From Lasioglossum baleicum (Eukaryota; Arthropoda; Insecta; Hymenoptera; Halictidae), in the NCBI RefSeq assembly GCF_051020765.1, contig NC_134944.1, forward strand, positions 1,488,001 to 1,552,000: a stretch of 64,000 bases of DNA, in the 5' to 3' direction. The notes below the pieces were generated by a model. That model searched no databases. It had not been told where the DNA came from and saw only the letters and a program-made list of their open reading frames with translations. Shown piece by piece: positions 10,661 to 23,704 of this stretch; the first letter of the stretch is position 1, and the number at the start of each line of letters is the position of its first letter. A program made the position numbers and the translations under genes.

Positions 10661-12600
10661 CAGAGTTTAGCGCGTCACGAATAGAAATAAGAGGTGAGTT
10701 AATTTTGGTATAAATGTTTCATTAACGCTGCTGATCAATTAATTTCCATGAAATTTGATTTGGAAGGATACGTCCGATCTCCTTGTTCAATTCACGTGTC
10801 GAGTGTAGCAGATAATTCAATCGAGATCCGCGCGGTGATGTATCAGTATGTAAATGATGTCCATTAATCAAATGACATTGTATTAGATCGGACACAGAAA
10901 CAAAATGGGGCGCGCCACGCAATCGATTCGGCTATCAATGATAAAAATCAATTCCGACGCGAGGATAAACTAAATTTATGGTAAGCCAATCGAATTCAAT
11001 TTGTTAAAAAGACCATCTCTCGACGCACCATTTCATAAATTATCGACTGTAGTAATAAATCGAATCGTAGTAATAAATAATTCATAATTTTTCATAGTAG
11101 TATATTTCATCTATTTTCCTCTATATGATTAGTTTTATTATCGAAATCCTTTTATTTTATTATTCGAACTCTCCGTCGACTGGATATTTGAAACAATGAA
11201 ATGTTATAATTGGTTTTATTACCTAAATCTTTCAATTTTAACATTTTTATTTTATTATATTCCATCTAACAATTAGTTTCACTATTTAATTCTTTCTATT
11301 TTATTATTCGAATTCTCCATCGACTGGATATTTGAAACAATGAAGTAATCGGATATGAAATAATCGCATCATCTCCCCCATAGCGTGGGATTAATCTGTT
11401 TCAAACATTTCTTAACGCAGCTTAAGATTTATTAACAATTAAATAAAAATTACGTCAGGTATCTCGCTCCGCGTAATCCTCTGTGAAAGATTTATAAAAT
11501 TTTGTTTTTCAATGTAATTTAATCAGAAACCGTTTCGATATGAAAATGCGTTACGCGTTATTTTGCACAAATATCGTTTCACAAGAAAAACACGAAAATT
11601 TATTATCATCGAATATTAATACGAGCAACAAATAAATGATAAAAATGTATCGTTACATTCGGGAAATAAATGTGGGTAATTTAATTGGAAAAATAATGTC
11701 AGACACGTTACTGTCGACGATAATTCTGCAGTATGTGAAAAATATTGCACAATACATAGATTCAGGAATTATTAATAATAACTGGAATGACAAATATTTT
11801 TCAATGTTTCGAACGTTCTTTGTATAACATTTTTAACATATTATATAACATTTATATCTATGTTAACATGATTTCACTCGTTTTAAGGTTGCGCTGTATG
11901 CAACAAATATTAATAGTAATTAACTGTTTTATGTTTCATTATTTATTCTTCGTTTCCATCTGCATCTCATTATTTTATTTATTGTATCGTTGCGAGAGCG
12001 TTTGTCTGGAAAACCCGTTGCTTTTATACATTGTATTCTGTCAACACAGTGTGTGTAGATTTTAATTTGTTTATATTGTGGTAGAGAATGGAAAACATCG
12101 AAAATTAAATTAATGGTTAGACTGCGGATATTTATGTAGGATAGTTTGTGTAGGATGAAATTCGGACGTCGGATTAACGGAACAGCACAGAAACTTCGTT
12201 CAATACTTCGTTGCTGGCGGCCAACTGACAAAAATCTCCTCAACTAACTTTCGCTATACCGAAAACTGGACCATGCGATCTCGCGAGTATCGAGATTATT
12301 GTATAGATTACCCAACTGCATCCGGTCGGCGACAGAACTGATTTACTTGGAACCGATATCGAATTTTCCAACAGGAATCTTCTAAGTAGCTTTTCAACTT
12401 CCCGAAGAGCATCGCGTATACACGAGCGTATCCAATTTAATCAACAACATAATCCATTTCCTAGGCCTCATACGAAAATTGAGTAAATCCAGGAAAGTAA
12501 ATTTGACAGGAGGTGAAACAAAAAGATTTAGATAATGATTTATACGATAATGTTTCAATTCGACGAGACAATTTTCATATAGTAATGTCGTTGGAGCTCT
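10661..12600. other. No gene seen; small direct duplication
   Basis: AT-rich. TCGACTGGATATTTGAAACA and flanking ~50 bp occur twice in direct order, near 11160-11205 and 11300-11345, about 140 bp apart. No conserved protein is recognised in the short open frames. Confidence 0.45.
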
Positions 12601-12639
12601 TTAAGCTTTCAATTCATCATTTCCCTCCATTTTAATTCA

Positions 12640-13312
12640 GGACATTTCAAGTTTAAATTGAGGGAAACTTCAAGTTTTTTTAATTCAGGAGATTTCAAGC
12701 TCAAATTGAGGGAAATTTCAAGTTTTGAATTCGGGAGATTTCAAGTTTCAATTGAGGAAAATTTCAAGTTTTGACTTCAGGAGATTTCAAGTTTAAATTT
12801 AGGGAAATTTCAAGTTTTGACTTCAGGAGATTTCAAGTTTAAACTGAAGGAAATTTCGAGTTTTTAATTCAGGAGATTTCAAGTTTCAATTGAGGGAAAT
12901 TTCAAGTTTTGACTTCAGGAGATTTCAAGTTTAAACTGAAGGAAATTTCGAGTTTTTAATTCAGGAGATTTCAAGTTTAAATTGAGGGAAATTTCAAGTT
13001 TTGACTTCAGGAGATTTCAAGTTTAAACTGAAGGAAATTTCGAGATTTTAATTCAGGAGATTTCAAGTTTCAATTGAGGGAAATTTCAAGTTTTGACTTC
13101 AGGAGATTTCAAGTTTAAACTGAAGGAAATTTCGAGTTTTTAATTCAGGAGATTTCAAGTTTCAATTGAGGGAAATTTCAAGTTTTGACTTCAGGAGATT
13201 TCAAGTTTAAATCCATTGAAATTTCAAGTTTTAAATTGAGGAGATTTCAAGTTCAACTCTTCAAGTTTTGAATTCAGGAGATTCCTAGTTTAAATTGAGG
13301 TAAATTCTCATT
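12640..13312 (+). repeat. Minisatellite with ~92-bp higher-order unit
   Basis: Units of ~23 bp (TTTCAAGTTTAAATTGAGGG type) are organised as repeating blocks alternating GACTTCAGGAGATTTC, AACTGAAGGAAATTTCGAG and AATTCAGGAGATTTC variants, giving a higher-order period near 92 bp. Confidence 0.85.
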
Positions 13313-13481
13313 TTCATTACATGATTTGTACATAGAAATCAATTCTATTGTGCTATGACACCACAATATACATAATAATAACAATTACAAGCGACAAAAT
13401 TCTTCTAAATATTTTTCCTACTAACTTAAACTACGGTTATTAGAGAAACAGGAAGTGTCCGGATATTTTTGAGCGGTAGTG
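13313..13481 (-). mobile_element. Terminus of a Tc1-type MITE
   Basis: GGAAGTGTCCGGATATTTTT...GCGGTAGTG (13451-13481), followed by TA, is the same terminus found at both ends of the 736-bp element at 20808-21543. The adjoining interior (GTTTAAGTTAGTAGG on the minus strand) matches 41440-41500. The other end of this copy was not found beyond the minisatellite. Confidence 0.7.
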
Positions 13482-13483
13482 TA

Positions 13484-13867
13484 ATATATCATTGTTTTGT
13501 GTTACGATGTAACACAGTATTCGCAATTGCGCGTTCGATTACCTAGAAACTGATCGACTAGACAGCCGTCTGACGGCAAGGCATCGTATTCCAAGCACGT
13601 GCAAACGCTCGAGGAAGGTATTATCATCATATATGCGATGCTCATATTATCGTATCCGTAGAGTTTTCGGGTGGGCGCCGCAAATCCCTCGGCGTTCGGC
13701 CAGATGGAAATGTGGAAAAATGTTTCGTTTATACGGGTCGTTTCACGGTGTTCGAACACGTGGCTACGGTCGCGTTTCTATGCGCCGGTTGTGGAAATTG
13801 TTCGAAATTCATGAAAACGTTCCGGGAATTGGCGACCACCCCCTCGGCTCGAGCGGTTGTCGAACGT
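13484..13867. other. No gene seen
   Basis: Overlapping short open frames in several registers with no recognised domain. Composition is slightly more GC-rich than its neighbours. Confidence 0.4.
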
Positions 13868-14405
13868 TTTGGAATTTCTATGAAACACACTTCTCGAATA
13901 TCTTCCGAACTATTTACTGCGTCGAAAAATATGTTAAACGAAACCTGTAGTCCTGGGCAGGCTGCATCTTTTATGTCCTATTACTTATTTTCGTAGAACA
14001 AACAGTTTTTAAGAAAATTGGGAAAAATATTGACCACGTATCACACGCGGGTCGACCGGGAAGATAAGTGACTGACGTTTTTCTTAATTTTCTCGAAAAC
14101 CGTTCGTCCTACGAAAAAGTGTGATAGAATATAAAAGACGCGGCCTGTCCAGGTCTACACATTTTGTTTAACATATTTTTCGACGCGGTGAATATGTTAG
14201 AACATATTCGAGATAAACCTGAACGACGGGTCGTATTGTGCAAACGACACGTCGTTCACATTTCTCTCAATTTTTTTCGAAAACTGTTTGATCTACGAAA
14301 AAAAGTAATAGAATATAAAAGACGCGGCGTGTCCAGATCTACAGATTTTGTTTAACATATTTTTCGACGCGGAGAATACTTTCGAAGATATTCGAGATAA
14401 ACGAT
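13868..14405. repeat. 160-bp repeat cluster 1 (F,R,R)
   Basis: One forward copy (about 13885-14035) and two reverse copies (about 14073-14215 and 14249-14405) of the 160-bp repeat. Every copy carries GACGCRGCCTGTCC on one strand and a TTTTTCGACGCGG tract. The linkers between copies recur, inverted, at 16597-16637 and 16785-16815. Confidence 0.8.
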
Positions 14406-15357
14406 TTATAGGCATTCAACTAATTATTTTAATGTTTAATCCATTTGGGGCACGTTTTCCCTTTATCTGGGGGCGCGGAAACTTTGAACTGTTCTTTTTG
14501 AAACTTTTTGCATATTTTGTTGACACCTTGAGCCTTGAAAAAAACGTTCAGGATGATAAATTGAAACGAGGTCCGGGCGCCAATGAAGTATAAAGAGAAT
14601 ATTATTTAACGAGAAAATTTTAATATGGCTGCGTTTAATATGTAATCTCCTTGCATTTCTCTGAAAGCGTTGAATTCATAATATTTCATTTATTATACAA
14701 CAGGACGAGTCGAACTGTGGAACACGTGACATAGTTATATGTATAGAAGAACAATATGGTAATGAATATTAGATTGGTATTTAATTATCCTTTCACTTTG
14801 TGTACACGGAAGACTACTGTTTTCATTTGTGTCGCGGAAAATTCTTGCTTATCCACCATTATTATTATTCGCATACTTTTATTTCATTCCTTTTCCTCGT
14901 TTCACGAAGTTTTCGAAGTAATTCTATTTCTACCTATATTGTATCAGAGAATACTCTGGAAACGAACCAAATTTTCCTACAAATGCAGTCTAATGATTAG
15001 ACTGCGGATTTTCATGCATTTATAGGAAAATTGTTTCTCCTCTATTAAAATCATTAAGGGAAGAAATAACATGCAATTTGATTTCTATTTGTTGCAATCG
15101 ATGCAGGAAATTTTTATTTTGCATTATTATTATAGTTACAGGTTTGCAATTTACCTGTTTGTACCGATTGTATCGGGTGAATATAATCAGTTAAATGGAC
15201 ATAGGACCAGGGTATCCGGTTAATTCTGTTTGCAGGTGTGTCCAATTAGATTTAGGTAATATGTGACACGTACGCAGTTAGTGTAGCTACGTATAATGAA
15301 GTGAATCTTTATGATACGTATAGCGTTCACATTTTTCACTTTCATTCAAGGAAGGTT
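14406..15357. other. No gene seen; one MITE terminus
   Basis: AT-rich. The terminus TAGACTGCGGATTTTCATGC lies at about 14998-15017. No recognised coding sequence. Confidence 0.45.
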
Positions 15358-15890
15358 GAATATCTCCTAAACTATTTACCGCATCGAAAAATATGTTAAA
15401 TAAAATCTGTAGATCTGGACAGACTGCGTCTTTTATATCCTATCACTTTTTTCCGTAAAACGAACGGTTTTCGAGAAAAGCGAAAAAAACGTCGGACTAA
15501 ATGGATCAAATATTATATTAATCTATTTAATGTACTCCTGAAATCGTTTTTCTCGAATATCTTCGAAACTATTTACCGCGTCGAAAAATATGTTAGACAA
15601 AACCTGTAGATTTGAATGGGCTGCGTCTTTCGTGTCGTTGTACTTTTTTCCGTAAAACAACGGTTTTCGAGAAAATCGACAAAGACTAATTTATCAGCAT
15701 TAATTTAATTATTTCCATATTTCATTCATTATGTTCGACGTTTTTCTCAATTTTCTCGAAAACCGTTTGTTCTACGAGAAAAAGTGATACGACATAAAAG
15801 ACGCAGCCTGTCTTGATCTACAGGTTTTGTTTAACACATTTTTCGACGCAGTAAACATTTTCGAAGATATTCGAGAAAAACGTTTTGTGA
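15358..15890. repeat. 160-bp repeat cluster 2 (F,F,R)
   Basis: Forward copies at about 15358-15498 and 15550-15690, reverse copy at about 15737-15887. Linkers between copies are AT-rich and end near AATCGTTTTTCTCG. Confidence 0.8.
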
Positions 15891-16440
15891 AACCCAAACC
15901 TAAAGAAGGAATTTCTGGGAGGAAAATTATGTTAATCCCGATAAACGGAAGCGAATTAAACGTTGATCGAAATCTTGAAAAGATAGATTATTTCATCTTG
16001 CTGTTCCCTAATGGCTCCAGGATTAACGATGTACAAATCGACGATCGTTCCCTTCGTAAGAAGCCTCTTTAGCCCCAACTGTATTACGTTAATCCACGAT
16101 AAACGTTTCTCTTCGGACGATTCGAGTCTTCTTACCTTCCGATTAACAAGAACCGCCTTTCTACCGGCGAGCAATCCGACTCCATCGAGAAATTAACTCT
16201 TCGTAATCAGCCTCTTCGTAAACGTCAACCGGCTTGAAGAAATGTCACGGAACAATTAAATTATCTCAATGACCCCGAATCCTGATGCTTCATTAGTGGT
16301 GGACGCGAATAAGAGATCTTGAAACGGATTAAATCGATCGTCCCATCTCGTCGCTTCGTTTTTCCTCGAAATAAAATCTATGCAAAGTTTCAGCGCACAC
16401 AGATAACGGGGAAGCGTGCCCCGAATGGATTAAAATAATC
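15891..16440. other. No gene seen
   Basis: Unique-looking sequence containing a GTGCAAAGTTTCAGC-like flank (near 16380) that recurs beside the cluster at 39640. No coding sequence is supported. Confidence 0.4.
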
Positions 16441-16449
16441 AAATGGAGA

Positions 16450-16965
16450 TAATCCGTTTTTCTCGAATATCTTCGAAACTGTTAACCGCGTCGAAAAATA
16501 TGTTAAACAAAACCTGTAGGTCCGGACAAACTCCGTCTTTTATGTCCTATCACTTTTTTTCGCAGAACAAACGGTTTTCGAAAAAATTAAGAAAAATGTC
16601 AACGACGTGTCGCTTGTACTATACGACCCGTCGTTGACGTTTTTCTCGAATATGTTCTAACATATTCACCGCGTCGAAAAATATGTTAAACAAAATGTGT
16701 AGACCTGGACAGGCCGCGTCTTTTATATTCTATCACACTTTTTCGTAGGACGAACGGTTTTCGAGAAAATTAAGAAAAACGTCAGTCACTTATCTTCCCG
16801 GTCGACACGTGGTCGACATTTTTCTCAATTTTCTCAAAAACTGTTCGTTCTACGAGATAAAGTAATACGACATAAAAGACGCAGCCTGTCCGGATCTACG
16901 GGTTTTGTCTAACATATTTTTCAACGCGATAAATCGTTTTCGAGATATTCGAGAAAAACGATTTT
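16450..16965. repeat. 160-bp repeat cluster 3 (F,F,R)
   Basis: Forward copies at about 16455-16610 and 16635-16785, reverse copy at about 16815-16965. The stretch 16450-16860 matches the reverse complement of cluster 1 in order, including both linkers. Confidence 0.8.
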
Positions 16966-17297
16966 AGGAGTATTAAATTAAAGCCCTTTTGTCCAGTAAG
17001 TTATTTATTACCCTCCATCGGATCGAGCGACATAATCTACAGTAATCGCGTTCTTTTTTTGTTGCAGGTAAGAAAACGTGCTGTTCTCCGATTCGCAACC
17101 ACGCTACCATTACTTTTCGGGGCCGAAACGAAACGGTAACGTTCACACCAAGTCTATTATTCATCGTTTCATTGATATCGCATATCACACATTCCCGAAT
17201 TCATCGCAAAAATGTAGATAAAGCAGTCAAGACTTGATTTAAGCCTTGGGTCCGCTCTTGGACATAGATCGTGTGGCGCTATGATTTGGATTTTGGT
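16966..17297. other. No gene seen
   Basis: About 330 bp of unique-looking sequence between two repeat clusters; no recognised protein. Confidence 0.4.
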
Positions 17298-18215
17298 CTG
17301 ACGTTTTTCTCAATTTTCTCGAAAATCGTTTGTTCTATGAAAAAAATTAATACGACATAAAAGACGCAGCCCGTCCAGTTCTACAGGTTTCGTCTAACAT
17401 ATTTTTTGATACAATCAATAATTTAGGAGATATTCGAGAAAAACCATTTTACTCGCATTGAATTAATTATTTTACTGTCTCATTCATTTGGCCCGACGTT
17501 TTTCTCAATTTTCTTGAAAACCGTTCGTTCCACGAAAAAAAATTAATGCAACATAAAAGACGCAGGCCGTCCAGATCTACAGGTTTCGTCTAACATATTT
17601 CTTTATACGATACAATCAATAATTTAGGAGATATTCGAGAAAAACAATTGTACTCGCATTGAAGTAATTTTACTGTCTCATTCATTTGGTCCGATGTTTT
17701 TCTCAATTTTCTCGAAAACAGTTTGTTCCACGAAAAAAAATTAATGCAACATAAAAGACGCAGGCCGTCCAGATCTACAGGTTTCGTCTAACATATTTCT
17801 TTATACGATACAATCAATAATTTAGGAGATATTCGAGAAAAACAATTGTACTCGCATTGAAGTAATTTTACTGTCTCATTCATTTGGTCCGATGTTTTTC
17901 TCAATTTTCTCGAAAACAGTTTGTTCTACGAGAAAAATTAATACGTCATAAAAGACGCAGCCCGTCCATATTTACAGGTTTGGTCTAACATATTTTTTGA
18001 TACAATCAATAATTCAGGAGATATTTGAGAAAAACAATTTTACTCGCACATAAGTAATTTTACTGTCTCCGTTCGAACGAAAACCGTTCGTTCTATGAAA
18101 AAAAGTAATAGAGCAGAAAAGACGCACTCTGTCCAGATCTCCTTTTTTTGTTGAACATATTTTTCGGTGCGGTGAATAGTTTAGAAGACATTCGAGAAAA
18201 ACGTCGGCAACGTGT
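17298..18215 (-). repeat. 160-bp repeat in tandem (~197-bp period)
   Basis: Four head-to-tail reverse copies start near 17298, 17494, 17693 and 17891, with a shared ~45-bp linker containing TTTTACTGTCTCATTCATTT. A fifth diverged copy runs at about 18068-18210. The second and third are nearly identical, which implies recent unequal exchange. Confidence 0.85.
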
Positions 18216-18635
18216 GAGAGCCTCCTTAGTGTTCAGCGTAGAAACTGCTGGACACTGTGGCCAGGATTAGTGTCTCGAAAAGTAATTTGTACTTGGCAAC
18301 GGGACACCATTTGCCTAAGTGCTAGTTAACTGCAATGAAATCGTTCAGACAAATACCAGACCGGAGATTCTCGGATTAAATAGGGAACAATTATTCGAGC
18401 GATCGTATCCTACGGACGATATCCGATTACCATTTGTCCGATGATCACCGTGCAGGGCTAATTCTCTGCTCTTCGTGTATATCTGCTCGCAACGAATCGG
18501 AGAGAGAGTGCCGAACACAGAGAGGCAGCCGAAATTGTCTGGGGGCTGGTTGCGTAATGGAGTTTTCGATCAGTTGGCCCGGATTGTGTCGGCAGTTGTT
18601 CCCGTCAACGTCGTCAGACGTGAAAACCGCATTTC
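18216..18635. other. No gene seen
   Basis: Unique-looking sequence; overlapping short open frames on both strands with no recognised domain. Confidence 0.4.
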
Positions 18636-18639
18636 CGAC

Positions 18640-18925
18640 GCACAGTGGTTCAGAATCGCCAAAACGTGGCCTACAATCGAAGACATATACTCGAATTTTG
18701 TTGGAAATCCGTATTCCGAGGGCTTTCGAGTCGATGATTACGAATCTGATTGAAATTTCCCTCATTTTCAACTTGAAATTTCCCTCAATTTAAACTTGAA
18801 ATTTCCCTCATTTTTCAACTTGAAATTTCCCTCATTTTCAACTTGGAATTTCCCTCATTTTCACCTTGAAATTTCCCTCATTTTCACCTTGAAATTTCCC
18901 TCAATTTAAACTTGGAATATAATTC
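18640..18925 (-). repeat. Composite repeat fragment plus minisatellite
   Basis: CAGTGGTTCAGAATCGCCAAAACGT-type flank (about 18640-18750) runs directly into minus-strand minisatellite units (18750-18920), some with a TTTTCAACTTG spacer. Same junction type as at 7000-7430. Confidence 0.75.
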
Positions 18926-19925
18926 CCGTTTATTTCGAAGTTATTAAATGTTTCAGATATTTACACGTTACTTCTCCGAATGTATAAATAAAAAAGTATT
19001 AAATACTATCTACTTGTTCCACGAAAACAAAACAAAGTGCAACGTGACTTCTTCACGGAAAGAAACATCGAGCAACTTCATTTTTATTAATTTTTTATGG
19101 TAACTCGTTACAGGATTAATACATATAACGGTATCACGGATGATAGAACCCTCTGTCATATATGACAATGAATAGAATCGCTTACGACGAGAGACGCGAA
19201 GTATTGGAGTTTTAGGAATACATTATCACGAGTTGGAACTTTTGAAGAATAGAAAAGTAGTTCGAGCATACTTACCTTCATAAGAACCCTTCATAAAGTG
19301 TCGAAAGTGGTATCGTAAGACGTGCCCATCGCAAAAGTATCAAAAGTATTACGCTTTTACAAAGAGAAACGCTTTCCTTGTAAAATCTCGGAAGCACCAT
19401 ACCCGTATATGTAGAATAGAGAGAAGTATTTTTCGTAGAGCGCCAAAAGTCAACGATTACCATGAACGTTCCTACCAAAGAATCTTTCGAACGCTACAAT
19501 ATCGAAGAAATTTAACTTTTTCAATCAAATTAACAACATAAGAAGGGCCCGAGAATTAACGGTCCGCCGCTGATCGCAATCTTGTTATGTTCAAATCGAA
19601 CTTTTACTACTTTGATTCAGTTGGAAAGTTATATCATTCCTTCTGCTGTTATAACAAGCAGAACTAAATCGATAAGTATAATTACGTTCAACGTGAAAAT
19701 CATTTAACTCTCCGAAGAAGACAACTGTTACATCCCAAGGTGTACATTTTAAAGAGGTAATTTTATTTTGGAGATTTAGTTCGAGGATAAAACGCAGTTT
19801 TTGAACCGACCTGCATTCGAGGATTTCTTAAATACTAATTGGGCTTTTTGTTGGGCAAACATTTCTTCCCACCTAGAATAATTTTAAATTGACATATAAT
19901 ACCGCATGCAATACATAAATGTTTA
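18926..19925. other. No gene seen
   Basis: AT-rich unique-looking sequence. No recognised protein, RNA gene or repeat. Confidence 0.45.
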
Positions 19926-19929
19926 ACAA

Positions 19930-20305
19930 TTGTTTCAAGTTTAAATTGAGTTTAATTTTTGAGGAGTTTCAAGTCTAATTTTTGAAAAGTTTCAAGTTTA
20001 ATTTTTGAGAAATTTGAAGTTTAAATTATTGGGAAATTTCAAGTTTAAATCGAGGGAAATTTCAAGTTTAAATCGAGGGAAATTTCAAGTTTAAATCGAG
20101 GGAAATTTCAAGTTTAAATCGAGGGAAATTTCAAGTTTCAATTGACGGGAATTTCAATTTTAAATTGAGGGAAATTTCAAGGTTAAATTGAGGGAAATTT
20201 CAAGTTTAAATCGAGGGAAATTTCAAGTTTCAATTGACGGGAATTTCAATTTTAAATTGAGGGAAATTTCAAGGTTAAATTGAGGGAAATTTCAAGTTTA
20301 AGAAA
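19930..20305 (+). repeat. TTTCAAGTTTAAATTGAGGG minisatellite
   Basis: About 15 units of ~23 bp. A block of three or four units including ATTGACGGGAATTTC is duplicated within the array. Confidence 0.85.
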
Positions 20306-20807
20306 AATCTGTAAGGGCAGTTTTCACCATCTTCTTTCACCATCAAAATTGGTCCGAATTTCATCGATGTAGAATATTCTACATATATACATACATACAC
20401 AATATTCATACATTCCATATATACACACACATCTTGCATACATACATACATTCATAGATATAATACGTATAATATATCTGGGCCGGTCAATCTCCTATTG
20501 GACCGTGTCGCGGCGTTGGGCGTCGCGACGCAGCGTAGAATGCGAAACAACACTCGACATAATCTGTGCGCAGGAAATACGCCAGTCAATCCATTTCACC
20601 GCGATTTATGTGATAATCACTGGGCACTGTCTAGAACCATTCTGTGTCTCGGCTCCAGTAGATCGTGGTTCGTGGTCGTGTATGAAATTGTTCTCGGACC
20701 GCGTAACGGGACATCCGACTATAGGGACGTCTTGCCTGTCACAGCGTTGTCGTGTCCCTGTTGTCAGCTTCCACGCCATAGTCCAACAACATAACGTTGT
20801 TTACGTA
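20306..20807. other. Low-complexity tract, then no gene seen
   Basis: A CATACATACATA-rich tract at about 20383-20470 is followed by ~340 bp of unique-looking sequence with two overlapping short open frames and no recognised domain. Confidence 0.45.
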
Positions 20808-21543
20808 CACTACCCCTCAAAAGTACCCGGACACTTCCTTTTCCTCTACAAACCGTAGTACAATTCATCGCCTTCAATTCATCATTTCCCTCAATTTAAA
20901 CTTGAAACTTTCCGGAATTCTAAACTTGAAATTTCCCTCAATTTATACTTGAAAGTCTCCTGAATTCAAAACTTGAAATTTCCGTCAATTTAAACTTAAA
21001 ATTTCCTCAATTCAATACTCGAAATTTCCCTCAGTTTAAACTTTAAATTTTCCGGAATTCAAAACTTGAAATTACCCTCAATTTAAACTTGAAATTTCCG
21101 TCAATTTAAACTTAAAATTTCCTGAATACAATACATGAAATCTCCCTCGATTTAAACTAGAAATCTCCGGAATTAAAAACTTGAAATTTCCCTCAATTTA
21201 AACTAGAAATCTCCGGAATTCACAACTTGAAATTTTCCTCGCTTTGAACTTGAAATCTCCGGAATTCACAACTTGAAATTTCCCTCGCTTTGAACTTGAA
21301 ATCTCCTGAATTCAAAACTTGAAATTTCCTGACTTCAATATACTTGAAATTTCCCTAAATTTAATATTTCTTAGTCCACAATATTGGTGAGTTTTCACGC
21401 AGGTAGTTTTTCACATGAAACGTTAGATGTTCCATGAGAAAGTGATGAAGATCGATTTTAGTCACTGTTTTAGATGCCTCAGTCACTTGTATGCGTTGCT
21501 GTTACACATTTCGCAAGTGTCCGGATAGTTTTCCGCGGTAGTG
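20808..21543. mobile_element. Tc1-type MITE carrying the minisatellite
   Basis: Termini CACTACCCCTCAAAAGTACC (from 20808) and its imperfect complement ending CCGCGGTAGTG (21543) sit between TA dinucleotides (20806-20807 and 21544-21545). Both ends continue with CCGGACACTT. The 736-bp interior is mostly minus-strand minisatellite (about 20880-21370) and has no transposase. TA duplication and CACT-like ends suit Tc1/mariner; the family was not identified further. Relatives are at 13313-13481 and 41397-43798. Confidence 0.8.
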
Positions 21544-21545
21544 TA

Positions 21546-22119
21546 CGTACAATTTTTTAACTAAAATTGAATTGAAGGTAAACAAGAGACGGGAGTATCG
21601 TAGTAAAGCATGGTTGACTTTCGCGATGGCTTGAGATGGATGGATAGACTCTTGGGGCTTTTTCGCAACGTTTACTCAACGACCTGCGATCGATTTTCAA
21701 TCGTATCGCAGAGAACGATACAGCTGGGGTAACAATGCTGACCATAATACCTTTCTCGTCGATTTTCTAGTTTCTCGGAAACTGGAACGATCCGGCGACG
21801 AGGAATAAGATGTCGTTCAAACTTGGAATGCACGTTAATTTTTGGCCAGCTTCTTCTCCGAGGATTTAGGGCGATTTGCATCGGAAAATTACATTCTCCA
21901 TGCATTATTATTCACGGGAGAGTACACTATCATGGGGTATTAACTATTCATTCATTCATTTAGTTTCATGGGTGATATTCTCAGTTTCAAATCTATCGCC
22001 AAATATTTTCTCAGCGTTGCAATATTTTGTAACATCGCGAATTATAATTTCATTTAATTTCTTTTAATGTCGCATATACTTTCGATTTCGAGATATTGCT
22101 ATTTAGAGTTTTGATTACT
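21546..22119. other. No gene seen
   Basis: Unique-looking sequence with short overlapping open frames and no recognised domain. Confidence 0.4.
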
Positions 22120-22294
22120 AGACTGCGAATTTTTATGCAGTATAAAAATTGCATTTTCAATTTTTTAATTTTTGTCTTTCTATTTTCAATATTCCAACAA
22201 TCTTCAATTTTATCAATTTCCTCAATTTTCTAACCATTTTTACAATTTCATCTATTTAATGTACCCATAAATGCATAAGGATCTGCAGTCTATT
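22120..22294. mobile_element. TAGACTGCGGAT-family MITE
   Basis: Termini TAGACTGCGAATTTTTATGC and (minus strand) TAGACTGCAGATCCTTATGC are imperfect inverted repeats around a ~130-bp AT-rich core. TA at both ends suggests Tc1/mariner mobilisation. Other complete or partial members are near 31284-31427, 36953-37130, 14998, 47134, 62946. Confidence 0.7.
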
Positions 22295-22819
22295 GATTAT
22301 TAATTCTTCGACATAGGAAATTGGTTAAATTACATTATTATTTTCCGAGCCTTTCGAATTCGTTTTCACGACATTTTTCCTGGTAAATACGTAAATACAT
22401 AAATCCTATATACTCTATTGCGTAAACTGACATGTTTTGAAATTGTACTGTGACACGTGCAGCGTTTTTCTTTACAACAACAGATTTTATCTTGCAAAAT
22501 TTTGTAGTTAGTTACGGAAAATGCACTGATACTCTGAAACAACTGTTGACGTACATACTTGTAGGAGCTCGTACGTTAACAATTGCGGATCGGGTGACCG
22601 ACCGAAAGTTTTTCGCCGGAAGACAAACACGTCCGCGTGGCACCACGAGTTGAAAAATTCGACAATTTCAATGTTGCGAGTCGAACGCCGACTTTCAGCA
22701 GGGTGACAGGCGGATGAAAAGCGTGCGGGGGCGGTCAACGTTCATCGACACGACCCTCTGTACCGGGTGTCGCGTTAGTTAACACAGTGCATTTTTCAAC
22801 TTTCTCAAAAACGAATGAA
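22295..22819. other. No gene seen
   Basis: Unique-looking sequence; no recognised protein or repeat. Confidence 0.4.
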
Positions 22820-23545
22820 ATTACTGGCAATAGGTTTTTACACGTGCAGACTAAGTTTTAGTATAAATATAAATTGCTCTAAGTCGCCCATTATCTTTTG
22901 AGCGAAATTTGAAGACAAGCGAAAAATGAAAGCGAAGAATCCTTCCTGAAATTAACGATGTTTGGCTCATAATACTTTTTTATGAGTAATCATTTCAGCG
23001 AAACTAGACATATAGCGTTGAAGAGCGTTCTTTCCGCTGCGTGTATATATAATAATTAATAGCATAGAAATATTTTAAAACTTTGAAAATAGTCTTTCGC
23101 GAAACACCCGTTTTCCTGTCTCTTGTTTAGTACTGTAATTTATTTAAAAATTAACACTCCGGCGATTTCGTGTCGCTGAATATTGAATCCGCCATTCAGT
23201 TTTCTGAAATTTCCAAGTCAAATTCATATTCAACGACCCAAAAAAATATGGAGATGCTAGAGTTTCGAGGTAACCTGACAATTTTTCGAGTAACACTTCT
23301 GCAATACTGAATCCGCCGTTGTTTTCTGAAATTTCCAAGTCAAATTCATATTCAGCGACCCAAAAAATATGGGGATGCTAGTGTTTCGAGGTAACCTGAC
23401 AATTATTCGAGTAACACTTCTGCAATATTGAATCGGCCGTTGTTTTCTGAATTTTCCCTCATTTTCAACTTGAAATTCCCATCAATTTAATCCTGAAATT
23501 TCCCTCAATTTAAACTTGAAATTTTCCATGATTTAGATTCTTAAA
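22820..23545. repeat. Composite repeat, inverted relative to 7000-8310
   Basis: Carries, in inverted order, the same blocks as 6990-8310: the CTAAGTTTTAG end (22853), AGAGCGTTCTTTCCGCTG (23022), CACTCCGGCGATTTCGTG (23156) and a short minus-strand minisatellite (23450-23530). A ~140-bp block with AATATTGAATC and CGAGGTAACCTGACAATT is tandemly duplicated at about 23185-23440. Confidence 0.7.
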
Positions 23546-23703
23546 TATATCAGTATGTCATCTATTTTATCTTAATTTTTTAACTTCCCGATTTTATAGG
23601 GAAGTTATTGTAATGACCCCGAAAATCGAAAATCGATTTTTTAGCAGATCTTCACGTTTCATGGTCATTGCAGTCATTTTAGACTATTTTCAGCAAAATG
23701 TTC

Positions 23704-23704
<1 letters not shown>

